DNA of 11,385 nt, taken from positions 1-11,385 of the forward strand of contig JAJFLT010000032.1 in the NCBI GenBank assembly GCA_021772555.1. The letters are read 5' to 3'. This stretch comes from Opitutales bacterium. GTDB lineage: Bacteria > Verrucomicrobiota > Verrucomicrobiia > Opitutales > UBA2987. The position numbers and the translations under genes were made by a program. This document shows, one piece after another, positions 1-6,998 of the stretch (position 1 is its first letter; each line of letters opens with the position of its first letter). Below the pieces are notes generated by a model that worked only from the letters and a program-made list of their open reading frames with translations, was not told the DNA's origin and made no database searches.

Positions 1-190
1 CCAGGATGGCCAGCGTGGCCGGAACGACACCATTCTGCCGGGCGATTGATTCAACTTTGCGGGCCGTCTCGACATTGTCAGGGTAAGGCATGCCATGGGC
101 TATGATGGTGGATTCCAGCGCCAGGACCGGTTCACCCCGGTCGAGTGCTTCAGCCACTTCGGGCAATATTTCCAGGTTTTCGTTGAGCAT
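1..190 (-). CDS. psuG: Pseudouridine-5'-phosphate glycosidase, N-terminal part (cut by window edge)
   Basis: The first 63 residues are visible; the rest lies beyond the left edge. PsuG reversibly splits pseudouridine 5'-phosphate into uracil and ribose 5-phosphate in the cytoplasm, the last step of pseudouridine breakdown after PsuK kinase. Residues 22-34 (core ALESTIIAHGMP), followed by PYPDNVETA and NGVVPATLAIL, are the highly conserved N-terminal blocks of the PsuG/IndA family. The glutamate in ALEST (residue 26) matches the catalytic glutamate known as Glu31 in the E. coli enzyme; the catalytic lysine and metal aspartate would lie outside the window. The ATG at 188-190 gives the usual short N-terminal lead before the first strand. 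There is no strong Shine-Dalgarno sequence. A terminator-like hairpin separates it from the redoxin gene upstream on the same strand, so it may have its own promoter. The uridine phosphorylase and nucleoside transporter nearby support a role in pyrimidine nucleoside salvage. Confidence 0.92.
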   Translation of the reverse strand, partial: MLNENLEILPEVAEALDRGEPVLALESTIIAHGMPYPDNVETARKVESIARQNGVVPATLAIL

Positions 191-225
191 CTTTGTGATC
201 GAGGATAAAGGTTTCAGATTTCAGG

Positions 226-283
226 AAAAGAAAGAATGCGGGAAACCTTCATTTGTCGAGTCCTGACACCTGAATCCCGCATT
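226..283 (-). terminator. Probable Rho-independent terminator after the redoxin gene
   Basis: Read on the minus strand, a 9-base arm (275-283, AATGCGGGA) pairs perfectly with 235-243. Two shorter nested stems lie inside it: 271-274 with 248-251, and 265-268 with 254-257, closing a 7-base loop, with a 4-base bulge (244-247) and a 2x2 internal loop. The hairpin is followed on the minus strand by a pyrimidine tract, CTTTCTTTT (226-234). It sits 42 bases beyond the redoxin stop and 45 bases before the psuG start, so termination of the redoxin transcript is the simplest reading. A leader structure controlling psuG is the alternative. Confidence 0.5.
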
Positions 284-324
284 GCGTGCCGAGCGAAGCG
301 ACATCACCCATATCTCGTTCCAAA

Positions 325-849
325 TCAAACATAAGTTCCACGGATGGGATAATTTATCTCCCGACTGCGTATATACTCCAACCCTTGCCTCAAAGCTTCC
401 AGATCCGGGCGCAAAAACGGATTATTGGAAACATCGGTCAGGCGCAGCTTTCCTTTTTCATCAATGACGAACAAAGCCGGTTCCGGATTGGGGCGGTCAT
501 TTTCCTGAGCAGAACGAGGATGCGAAATATACAGTCCCCATTCCCGCATTTGATCCAGCTTTAGGTCGTAGGCAACCACTAAGGTCAAATTTCTTTCACT
601 TACCAATTTTTCGGCTTTTCCTCTCGGGTCGCCCGAAACTGTAACGATCTCCACTTTCAATTTCAGTAGTATATCTTTCAGTTTTTCCAATTGAGCCAGA
701 TAACGAAGGCAAAGCGGGCAATGCAACCCGCGATAAACCACAACCAGTTGCCATGTATCATCACTGTGCGCTTTACCTATGGTAATGGTTTCTCCACCTG
801 CTACAGGTAGTGATATTTTAGGAAAGGGATCGCCTGCTTTTAATTTCAA
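325..849 (-). CDS. Redoxin, peroxiredoxin-like AhpC/TSA family protein
   Basis: This is a 174-residue thioredoxin-fold protein. The N-terminal AGDPFPKISLP block, the strand WQLVVVYRG, and a CPLC pair (Cys44 and Cys47) at the start of helix 1 mark the peroxiredoxin-like AhpC/TSA group that carries a YRGxHCPxC motif. The classical PxxxTxxC motif of true peroxiredoxins is absent, so peroxidase activity is not assured; a thiol-disulfide reductase role is equally possible. The later block PEPALFVIDEKGKLR (about residues 122-136) is the usual strand pair after the second helix, and the length is normal for the group. No signal peptide is visible, so it should be cytoplasmic. The start is TTG at 847-849, the first possible start after an in-frame TAA six bases upstream. 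It lies 34 bases downstream of the uridine phosphorylase stop and may be co-transcribed with it. Confidence 0.85.
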   Translation of the reverse strand: MKLKAGDPFPKISLPVAGGETITIGKAHSDDTWQLVVVYRGLHCPLCLRYLAQLEKLKDILLKLKVEIVTVSGDPRGKAEKLVSERNLTLVVAYDLKLDQMREWGLYISHPRSAQENDRPNPEPALFVIDEKGKLRLTDVSNNPFLRPDLEALRQGLEYIRSREINYPIRGTYV

Positions 850-883
850 GGGTTGTTAGGTGGTATATGCTGTGGATTCAGTA

Positions 884-1720
884 TCAAATAGAAGGGTGCC
901 ATCGTTTTTTGCCTTTGACCAGCCGTTCTTCATTCCACCCGTGGAGGATGTGGGCGGCCTCATTCCCCGCCTGCACACATTTATCAACTCCACCATAAAC
1001 AAACTCATCCCTAGCCCGGTTTGCTATGGTTACGGAAATGGCGCCGGCTTTGAGTCCGAAGAGGCTGGCCAGAGTCAACACGGTGCCGGCTTCCTGTTCG
1101 TAGTTGAGGACTTTTGCGGCAACCAGGTCTTGGTGTCGCTCTTCGTGCCAGCTCTGGCGGAATCCGTCAAACCCGGGTCGATTTTGCCCGCAAAAGAATG
1201 AAGCAGTTGTCGCCGTAATGCCTGCGTGATAGGTAAAACCAAGTTTTTCACAAGCCTCTATCAAAGCCAAAACGACCTCATAATGGGCCAATGCCGGATA
1301 CCCCAGAGAAACATAATTTTCACTCGTCCCGTCAAACCGGACCGAACCGGTGGAAATGATCAGATCCCCCAATGCGATATCCGGCTGGAGCGCTGCGGTG
1401 GTTCCAACGCGAATGAAGGTTCGGCCACCGACAGCCGCCAACTCCTCCAGGGCATTCGATGTTGATGGTCCTCCGGCTCCCGTGGAACAGGCGGAAATAT
1501 CCATTCCTCTCATTTTTCCCGTGTGAACGACATGCTCCCGGTAATCGGAAATTTCCCTGGATTCATCCCAATAACTGGAAATTTTGGCTACCCGATCGGG
1601 ATCACCCGGCAATAATACGGTCTCCGCTACATCTCCCTCCCGACACCGGATGTGATATTGCAACTTACCATCGCCTTCCGGCCGTTCCGCTTGTGAAACC
1701 CATTTTTTTTCCTCTGCCAT
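884..1720 (-). CDS. udp: Uridine phosphorylase (PNP/UDP family 1)
   Basis: This 278-residue protein should phosphorolyse uridine to uracil and ribose 1-phosphate. It is clearly alignable with E. coli Udp: LPGDPDRV (residues 37-44, phosphate-binding Arg43), Arg61, STGAGGPSTSNALEEL (79-94, the family signature), RVGTT (104-108), and GQNR (178-181), whose Gln179 and Arg181 match the uracil-binding Gln166 and Arg168. These last two favour uridine over purine nucleosides. Two places depart from the usual sequence: the ribose-binding EME triplet reads Glu208-Gln209-Glu210, and GTTG reads GTTA. It is about 25 residues longer than E. coli Udp, because of extra residues at both the N terminus and the basic C terminus. 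The ATG at 1718-1720 is followed by a run of eight A (1703-1710) in codons 4-6. Its likely partner genes are the CNT transporter and psuG. It is divergent from the PhyH gene across 121-136 bases. Confidence 0.88.
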   Translation of the reverse strand: MAEEKKWVSQAERPEGDGKLQYHIRCREGDVAETVLLPGDPDRVAKISSYWDESREISDYREHVVHTGKMRGMDISACSTGAGGPSTSNALEELAAVGGRTFIRVGTTAALQPDIALGDLIISTGSVRFDGTSENYVSLGYPALAHYEVVLALIEACEKLGFTYHAGITATTASFFCGQNRPGFDGFRQSWHEERHQDLVAAKVLNYEQEAGTVLTLASLFGLKAGAISVTIANRARDEFVYGGVDKCVQAGNEAAHILHGWNEERLVKGKKRWHPSI

Positions 1721-1856
1721 TTTTTTGTTTTCCGGTTAAATTTGAATCAAAACGCAAAAAGGTGATTCCCGCTGCCTTCCAAGTCAATGCCACAGCCTCA
1801 ATCGTCGAAGAAGCATAGAAGTTGACACCTATGCCTGGCAAGTGTGCGATTATCCC
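1721..1856. promoter_or_regulatory. Divergent intergenic region between uridine phosphorylase and the first PhyH gene
   Basis: This stretch must hold promoters for both outward genes. On the plus strand a perfect -35 hexamer TTGACA occurs at 1822-1827. The best -10-like sequence, GATTAT at 1848-1853, is 20 bases away, longer than the ideal 17, so the assignment is weak. The left end is A/T-rich next to the uridine phosphorylase start (1721-1756). There is no clear hairpin or repeat and no Shine-Dalgarno sequence in front of either PhyH start candidate. Confidence 0.3.
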
Positions 1857-2843
1857 ATGAGTTTAAAGGAAGGCGAGCTGTCGAATGAGCAAATCGAATT
1901 TTTTCACCGGGAAGGTTATTTAATCGTTGAAAACCTGTTTCAGAATGACGACTTGAACGCTCTCCGCCGGGAACTCGCTGACGGTATCGACGAAAAGATC
2001 GAGCAACTGCGTACAGATGGTTTATTAACTGAAACGTATCCATCGGAACCATTGGAGACCCGTTTGGTTAAGATTTATCGCGACGATGAAGAAATTGGGC
2101 GGCAGATTATGTACCACCTGGAGGGATATGGCGGCGGCGGTTACCATGGCAAGGAGATGTTCAATCTCATCCAGCACCCCAACATGCTCAAATTGGCGGA
2201 ATCCATTCTCGGCCCCGAACTGGTCTCTTCGTCCATTTACCGACTGCGGACCAAGGTTCCCGGCGACAAGATGAAGGTGGTCCCCTGGCATCAGGATTCC
2301 GGTTATTTTGCTTCCCATTGCGATTCCCACCTTATATTAACCTGCTGGATACCGCTGGTCGACGTTTCCGTAGAAAATGGCTGTCTGGAGGTCATTCCGC
2401 GTTCTCACCGTGTAGGTATTGTCGAACACCATAAATGTGCCGACCGCCATGGGTATCTGGTCATCAAGGATGAGAATCTGCCTGAAAGTGAAAAACCAAT
2501 AATCGCGGTGGAAATAAAAGCCGGCAGCGTGCTCCTGCTAACCAATCTGACCGCTCATTGTTCGCTGCCCAATCGGACGGATGAGATTCGATGGAGTGTC
2601 GATTTACGCTATCAAAGCGCAAAAACCCCCAACAACGTGGATCTCTGGCCGGAGGAAAATCCCGCCGATTATGAGAAAAACCTCGAAATCGCATGTTCTC
2701 CCCCGGAGGCCGATTTTGTTGTGCATAGCAACCGTAATCCCGAAAAGGTGGTCGATTTTCAAGGTTTCCTCCAACGCCGGGAAGCTTTTTACGAACAAGG
2801 TTATCCCAAGGAAAAACGCTGGCAGCCGGAAAACGCTCACTGA
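1857..2843 (+). CDS. Phytanoyl-CoA dioxygenase (PhyH) family Fe(II)/2-oxoglutarate oxygenase, copy 1
   Basis: This is a non-haem iron, 2-oxoglutarate-dependent oxygenase of about 328 residues that probably hydroxylates a small molecule; the substrate cannot be read from sequence. Counting from the ATG at 1857, the start LSNEQIEFFHREGYLIVENLF is the standard PhyH opening. The iron facial triad is visible as H145-Q-D147 (in PWHQDSGYF) and His234 (in NLTAHCS). Arg245, in DEIRWSVDLRY, is the likely 2-oxoglutarate carboxylate anchor. The ENGCLEVIPRSH block between them is typical of the family. An in-frame GTG at 1842 would add MCDYP; I prefer the ATG because the family starts near there, but neither has a ribosome binding site. 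The stop codon abuts that of the convergent transporter gene with no gap. It is only distantly similar to the second PhyH gene in the window, so the two are not a recent duplication. Confidence 0.88.
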   Translation: MSLKEGELSNEQIEFFHREGYLIVENLFQNDDLNALRRELADGIDEKIEQLRTDGLLTETYPSEPLETRLVKIYRDDEEIGRQIMYHLEGYGGGGYHGKEMFNLIQHPNMLKLAESILGPELVSSSIYRLRTKVPGDKMKVVPWHQDSGYFASHCDSHLILTCWIPLVDVSVENGCLEVIPRSHRVGIVEHHKCADRHGYLVIKDENLPESEKPIIAVEIKAGSVLLLTNLTAHCSLPNRTDEIRWSVDLRYQSAKTPNNVDLWPEENPADYEKNLEIACSPPEADFVVHSNRNPEKVVDFQGFLQRREAFYEQGYPKEKRWQPENAH

Positions 2844-4199
2844 TCAACCGATAAAAATACCGGCGAAAGTGGCGGTGGAGAGGGTGGCGCAGGTTCCGCC
2901 AACGAGAGCCTTCGGCGCAAAGCGGGCCAGGTTTTCGCGCTGCTTGGGCGCCAACACCGATATTCCCCCTATTTGCACACCCATCGACGCGAAATTGGAA
3001 AAGCTGCAAAGCGCATACGTAGCAATTACGATTGATCGCTGATCCGTCAAAACCTCTGTTTTAATCATTTCAGCCATCGAGATATAGGAAACCGTTTGGG
3101 TCAGCACCATCCCCTCTCCCAGCAATTGACCGACCGAGAGAAGACTGCCCGCATCGACACCTACTATAAAGGCGATCGGCGCAAAGAGCATGCCGAGGAT
3201 AAATTGCAAGGTAAGCGCTTCATAAACTCCACCCGTTACATCGAAAATGATCGGATTGAGCCCGGTGACCGAGCCAATCCAATGGTTCGTGATGTGGTTC
3301 AGCATCGCCACCAAGGAGATGAAAACGAGCACCATGGCCCCGACATTAACAGCCAAACGCACCCCCTGAGTGGTCCCGGATGTGATGGCGTCGAACAGGT
3401 TCAGCCCAACCGAACCCGAGGGCACATGTAGGTCTAATGAGACTTTTTCGCACTCCGGCATCATTATTTTGGCAAATACAATCGCGGCCGGAGCCGACAT
3501 GACGGAGGCCGCTATAAGATGTTTCCCAAACATGACTTGTTTTTCTACATCATCCTCCCCCAGGATAGAAATATAGGCGACCAGCACACTTCCGGCGATG
3601 GTGGCCATACCGCCGGTCATGAGGCAGGCAATCTCAGATTTCGTCATCCGATCAAGGTAAGGTTTCACAATCAATGGCGCCTCCGTCTGGCCGATAAACA
3701 CGTTGGCCGCGGCAGCCAGGCTTTCCGCGCCCGACAAGCGCATGGTCTTGCTCATCAGCCAGGCAAAAACAAAGACAATTTTTTGCAATAGGCCCAAGTA
3801 ATATAAAACAGAGGTGAGGGCGGAAAAGAAAACCACCGTCGGCAATATGCGAAAGCCCCAGGTTGCTCCGATATCACGGCTTTCCGCTAGATCTCCAAAA
3901 AGAAAACGAGCTCCCACCGTTGCAAACCCGAGGATGTCGACAAAAAACTTGGACAGGGCCTCGACCATGTTTTCCACCATGGGAACTTTTAAGATCAAGA
4001 TGGCAAGTGCCAACTGTATCAATAGTCCACTTGCAATAAGTCGCCAGTTGATCCCCTTTCGATTTTCGCTGAGAGAGAAACAAATCAGTAGAAGCACCGA
4101 AAGGCCCAATACGGCCCGCCCGACACCGCTAATAAAATCCACCATTCCTGCCAGTAAAGGGAGTGTATACCAAATGTCGAAAGAAAACCCGGTTTGCAA
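2844..4199 (-). CDS. Concentrative nucleoside transporter (CNT/NupC family)
   Basis: This is a membrane symporter of the CNT family, which imports nucleosides with Na+ or H+. Numbered from the TTG start (451 residues), there are about ten hydrophobic segments. ESLAAAANVFIGQTEAPL (159-176) contains the nucleobase-binding Gln171-Thr172-Glu173, MTGGMATIAGSVLVAYI (194-210) follows, and SFSNFASMGVQIGG (399-412) carries the ribose-binding Asn402 and Ser405 equivalents. The normally conserved signature GxKx3NEFVAY is degenerate here (GEGMVLTQTVSY, 361-372): the lysine is Gly363 and the ribose-contacting glutamate is Gln368. The start is uncertain. TTG at 4199 is the longest option, but the ATG at 4145 (433 residues, beginning MVDFISGVGRAVLG) looks more like family N termini. 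The gene lies 112 bases after the second PhyH gene on the same strand and ends exactly against the first PhyH gene. Confidence 0.9.
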   Translation of the reverse strand: MQTGFSFDIWYTLPLLAGMVDFISGVGRAVLGLSVLLLICFSLSENRKGINWRLIASGLLIQLALAILILKVPMVENMVEALSKFFVDILGFATVGARFLFGDLAESRDIGATWGFRILPTVVFFSALTSVLYYLGLLQKIVFVFAWLMSKTMRLSGAESLAAAANVFIGQTEAPLIVKPYLDRMTKSEIACLMTGGMATIAGSVLVAYISILGEDDVEKQVMFGKHLIAASVMSAPAAIVFAKIMMPECEKVSLDLHVPSGSVGLNLFDAITSGTTQGVRLAVNVGAMVLVFISLVAMLNHITNHWIGSVTGLNPIIFDVTGGVYEALTLQFILGMLFAPIAFIVGVDAGSLLSVGQLLGEGMVLTQTVSYISMAEMIKTEVLTDQRSIVIATYALCSFSNFASMGVQIGGISVLAPKQRENLARFAPKALVGGTCATLSTATFAGIFIG

Positions 4200-4311
4200 T
4201 ATCCCGCTACTTTTTCACACACCGCCAAGCCTTCCAGTATCCCGTCCAAAAGCGGAATCGGACACATTTGTTTTCTAATTAAGAGAACGTCAACAAACAT
4301 GAGGCGCGAAA

Positions 4312-5172
4312 TCAATCACGGTAATAATCCGCTTCATCGACCAACTCACCGTTTTGATTGAAAGCGCCGCCGAAAACATGGCCGGTGTAAAACTCGGATT
4401 CCGGATCTTGCTTCGGCAAGCGGATAAGACCGGGCTCACACCGCACAACCTCTCCCCGCCGGCCACACATTAATAATCCGGTATCTTTCCAAATCGTATC
4501 TGAAATTTGATAAGCGTCATCGGCCCGGTATTCGAATACAATACCCCGGCGCGGTTTTCCCGACAGATTGGCCGGTGAACCGTGCAAAGTGAGGCCGTTG
4601 TGAATACTGATTCCGCCGGTTTTAGGCGTGATCTGGGCAACCCTGGATTCATCCTCCCAATAACGGCTTTCCTGGCATTCAGCCGTAAAAAAGCCATCCA
4701 CAGAATGATTCAGATATCCCAGTTTATGGCTCCCCCTAACCATTTGCATGCAGCCGTTTTCGGGGGTGGCATCATCCAGCATAACCATTACGGCCAACAC
4801 GGAAGAGTTGGTATGGGGGAAAAAAGCAAGATCCTGATGCCAGGCAAAGGTCCCCTTCCCTTTTGTTGGAGGCTTGGTGGCAAGTTTTGAATGTTGCAGT
4901 TGAATGTTGGGACCGATTAAGGGAACAAGTAGGTCCAAAATCTTCGGATCTCGTGCCAAATTCAAAAAAATGGGGTCCAGCGTTGTGATTTCCAGAAGAT
5001 GCACTGCTTTGGTGGCATGCCCGCCCTGGTTTAATCGCTCCATGATCGCTTCGGATTCCGTTGCCCGGCGTAGCGCTTCCACTTCCTCCATGGAAAAAAC
5101 ATCATCAACAACCAGAAATCCCTGTTCGTTAAATTCTTCGATTTGCTCTACTGTTAAACTGAGGTTATCCAT
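4312..5172 (-). CDS. Phytanoyl-CoA dioxygenase (PhyH) family Fe(II)/2-oxoglutarate oxygenase, copy 2
   Basis: This 286-residue protein has the PhyH opening LTVEQIEEFNEQGFLVVDDVF (7-27). The iron triad appears as H112-Q-D114 in AWHQDLAFFPH and His197 in GLTLHGSPAN. A basic pair, Arg208-Arg209, before GIVFEYR holds the usual 2-oxoglutarate-binding arginine. Gln93-His94 and the ENGCMQMVRGSHK block are also typical of the family. The length is normal for a bacterial PhyH enzyme resembling the PHYHD1 type, and no signal peptide is seen. The substrate is unknown. The gene lies between the GH13 phosphorylase (61 bases upstream) and the nucleoside transporter on the same strand, so it may be transcribed with either. 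The ATG at 5170-5172 is the natural start; I see no Shine-Dalgarno sequence in front of it. All metal ligands are present, so it should be active. Confidence 0.9.
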   Translation of the reverse strand: MDNLSLTVEQIEEFNEQGFLVVDDVFSMEEVEALRRATESEAIMERLNQGGHATKAVHLLEITTLDPIFLNLARDPKILDLLVPLIGPNIQLQHSKLATKPPTKGKGTFAWHQDLAFFPHTNSSVLAVMVMLDDATPENGCMQMVRGSHKLGYLNHSVDGFFTAECQESRYWEDESRVAQITPKTGGISIHNGLTLHGSPANLSGKPRRGIVFEYRADDAYQISDTIWKDTGLLMCGRRGEVVRCEPGLIRLPKQDPESEFYTGHVFGGAFNQNGELVDEADYYRD

Positions 5173-5233
5173 GATGCGCAGTCATTTGTTTGTTAGAGTG
5201 GTTAGAACCTATTTCAAATTCAAAGGCGGCTCA

Positions 5234-6979
5234 TTAAATTTTCAACCAGATATATTTGTAGGGCTTCAGGGTTATGGTGTTTTTACTGTTTATTTTGATG
5301 ACTTTGGAAGTGATGACCGAAAGGATGGTTTCGAGGCCGCTAAAAGGCGGATAAATTTTCGGCAAGGCCTTCTTGATGGTTTGAGAGGTAAAGTTGTAAA
5401 GACAGACTATGGTTTCATTCCCGTTGGGAGACTTGCGAACCAGACCAAATAATTCCGGGCCCAAATCCAGGATTTCCTGCCCTCCATCGGGATGAAATGC
5501 GGGTTGTTGGTTGCGGCGGTTGAGCATTTTAAGATACCGCCGGTACACGTAGGAACCGATGTCTTTCGAGTCGTTTAGCCGGTTCTTCAATTCATCCAAT
5601 TCCCATTTTTTCCGGTTGATGGTCCTGCTTTCCCCTGTCTTTTTTATTCCCTCAAGATTGTTTTCCGCTCCCACCAGACTGTTGAAATAGACGGCCGGGA
5701 TTCCTTTCAACGACAAGGCCACGGCCTGGGAGCAGAGGAATTGAGCGGCCTCGTGTACCGCCTGCTCGATCAATTTCAGGGCATCAAAATAAGTTATGTT
5801 TAATTCGTAGGGACTCCGGGAACCATCCGGGTTGCTCTTTCGGGATACACGTCCGCCCCGCTCCTTGGTTTGTTTTACCAGCCAATTGATTTCCTTCTGG
5901 GGCAAAAGACTTTCCACCGGGCGCAAACCGATGCCGTCATGGGAAGCCGTGAAATTCAGAAAAACGCACCCTCTGGGCGGCGGATCCAGGTTTTTTGCCC
6001 AATTCGTCAGGTAGGTGGAATCGCCTTTCAGCAAAGCGTGTAGAAGAAGCGGCGGCAGGGCAAACTGGTAAACCATGTGGGCCTCGTCTCCTTTCCCGAA
6101 ATAGCTGATGTTTTCCTCGTGGGGCACATTGGTCTCGGTCAGGAGGGCAACATCGGGGGCAGCCACCGCCAAAATATCCCTGAGCAATTTAACGACCTCA
6201 TGGGTTTCAGGCTGATGAAGGCAATTCGTGCCCATATTTTTCCATAAAAAAGCTACCGCATCTAGCCGAATGAAACGGGCGCCTTTCGATATGTAGTTGA
6301 ACAATATATCCAGGAATTCAAAAAAAAGGTCTGGGTTCTGCCAATTGAGATCAACCTGGTCGGCGCTGAATGTCGTCCACAAATGGGCCTCGCCATCCCT
6401 CGTCTGGGTCGGGGTCAATAAAGGCGAGGAACGCGGTCGCGCCACCATGCTCAAATCCGTATCGCGTTTGATGGGTAGAAAATAATAACGCGCCGGGGCA
6501 ATACCACTGACGAAGTCCTTAAACCAACTGTTCCGCACAGAACAATGATTCAGAACAAGGTCGAACATGAGTTGGAAATTCCCCCCGATCGCCTCGACAT
6601 CTTTCCACTTTCCGTAATCGGGGGAAACCTCACGGTAGTCGATAACCGAAAAACCGTCATCCGACGACCAGGGGAAAAATGGTAAAAGGTGCACCGTGCG
6701 GATGGCGCCTCGAAGCCGTCGATAGAGGAACCGGTTGAGGGTATCAAGGGGCCGCTCCCCCTCCCTTTGCAGCATATCCGGATAGGCAATAAGAACTACA
6801 TCTTGTTCATCCCAGCGATTGGTCGTCGCCTTGGTCCGCGTCCTCAGTCCCACTCCATATCGACCCAGGCACATCAACAGTCTCTCGAAAATATTGTCCG
6901 CCTTCGACCCGTAAAGTTTGCGCAGCCGACGGTGTATTAGCTCCGCCCGATTTCTTCTTATGAATTTATAACTCGGCAC
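5234..6979 (-). CDS. GH13_18 glycoside phosphorylase, probably glucosylglycerate phosphorylase
   Basis: This 581-residue enzyme belongs to the sucrose-phosphorylase subfamily of GH13. Motifs appear in order: HLLPFFPWSSDDGFSVIDY (97-115), DLVLNH (140-145), EAHLWTTFSADQVDLN (197-212), GARFIRLDAVAFLWK with nucleophile Asp240, LLTETNVPHEEN with acid/base Glu282, and FTASHDGIGLRP with the transition-state aspartate Asp348. The GTs and gpgS beside it point to 2-O-glucosylglycerate as substrate, giving glucose 1-phosphate and glycerate, as known for the Meiothermus enzyme and E. coli YcjM. Sucrose or sucrose 6'-phosphate cannot be excluded from motifs alone. The start is GTG at 6977-6979, preceded by AAAGGA (6988-6993), one of the few good ribosome binding sites in the window. 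The gene follows the GT4 gene by 19 bases and is surely co-transcribed with it. The last 40 or so codons are richer in A/T and lysine than the rest. Confidence 0.88.
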   Translation of the reverse strand: MPSYKFIRRNRAELIHRRLRKLYGSKADNIFERLLMCLGRYGVGLRTRTKATTNRWDEQDVVLIAYPDMLQREGERPLDTLNRFLYRRLRGAIRTVHLLPFFPWSSDDGFSVIDYREVSPDYGKWKDVEAIGGNFQLMFDLVLNHCSVRNSWFKDFVSGIAPARYYFLPIKRDTDLSMVARPRSSPLLTPTQTRDGEAHLWTTFSADQVDLNWQNPDLFFEFLDILFNYISKGARFIRLDAVAFLWKNMGTNCLHQPETHEVVKLLRDILAVAAPDVALLTETNVPHEENISYFGKGDEAHMVYQFALPPLLLHALLKGDSTYLTNWAKNLDPPPRGCVFLNFTASHDGIGLRPVESLLPQKEINWLVKQTKERGGRVSRKSNPDGSRSPYELNITYFDALKLIEQAVHEAAQFLCSQAVALSLKGIPAVYFNSLVGAENNLEGIKKTGESRTINRKKWELDELKNRLNDSKDIGSYVYRRYLKMLNRRNQQPAFHPDGGQEILDLGPELFGLVRKSPNGNETIVCLYNFTSQTIKKALPKIYPPFSGLETILSVITSKVIKINSKNTITLKPYKYIWLKI

Positions 6980-6987
6980 CGTAATTA

Positions 6988-6993
6988 TCCTTT
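6988..6993 (-). promoter_or_regulatory. Ribosome binding site supporting the GTG start of the GH13 phosphorylase
   Basis: On the minus strand AAAGGA precedes the GTG start at 6979 by eight bases. It lies in the 19-base gap after the GT4 stop codon. It supports GTG as the true start over the internal ATG 35 codons later. Confidence 0.55.
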
Positions 6994-6998
6994 ATCAA

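Noticed and set aside
221..266. Inverted repeat TCAGGA/TCCTGA
   Set aside because: It is only six bases long and interleaves with the better-supported nested hairpin at 235-283; probably chance.
1842..1856. GTG start for the first PhyH gene
   Set aside because: The five extra residues are not part of the family N terminus, and the GTG has no ribosome binding site. The ATG at 1857 is preferred, though the choice is not certain.
2464..3009. Minus-strand open frame of 181 codons across the PhyH-transporter junction
   Set aside because: It overlaps both conserved genes in a different frame or strand; its arginine- and proline-rich translation looks like a shadow frame.
3814..4278. Plus-strand open frame of 154 codons within the transporter
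   Set aside because: It is antisense to hydrophobic transporter codons and has no family likeness.
4085..4315. Minus-strand open frame covering the gap between the second PhyH gene and the transporter
   Set aside because: It begins in the gap and then overlaps the transporter N terminus in another frame. No ribosome binding site or domain is seen, though a short leader peptide cannot be fully excluded.
1857..5172. The two PhyH genes as a tandem duplication
   Set aside because: They share only family-level motifs, differ in length (about 328 and 286 residues), lie on opposite strands, and are separated by an unrelated transporter.
4904..5452. Plus-strand open frame of 182 codons across the second PhyH start and the GH13 3' end
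   Set aside because: It runs antisense to two clearly conserved genes, and its translation is serine/arginine-rich with no recognisable domain.
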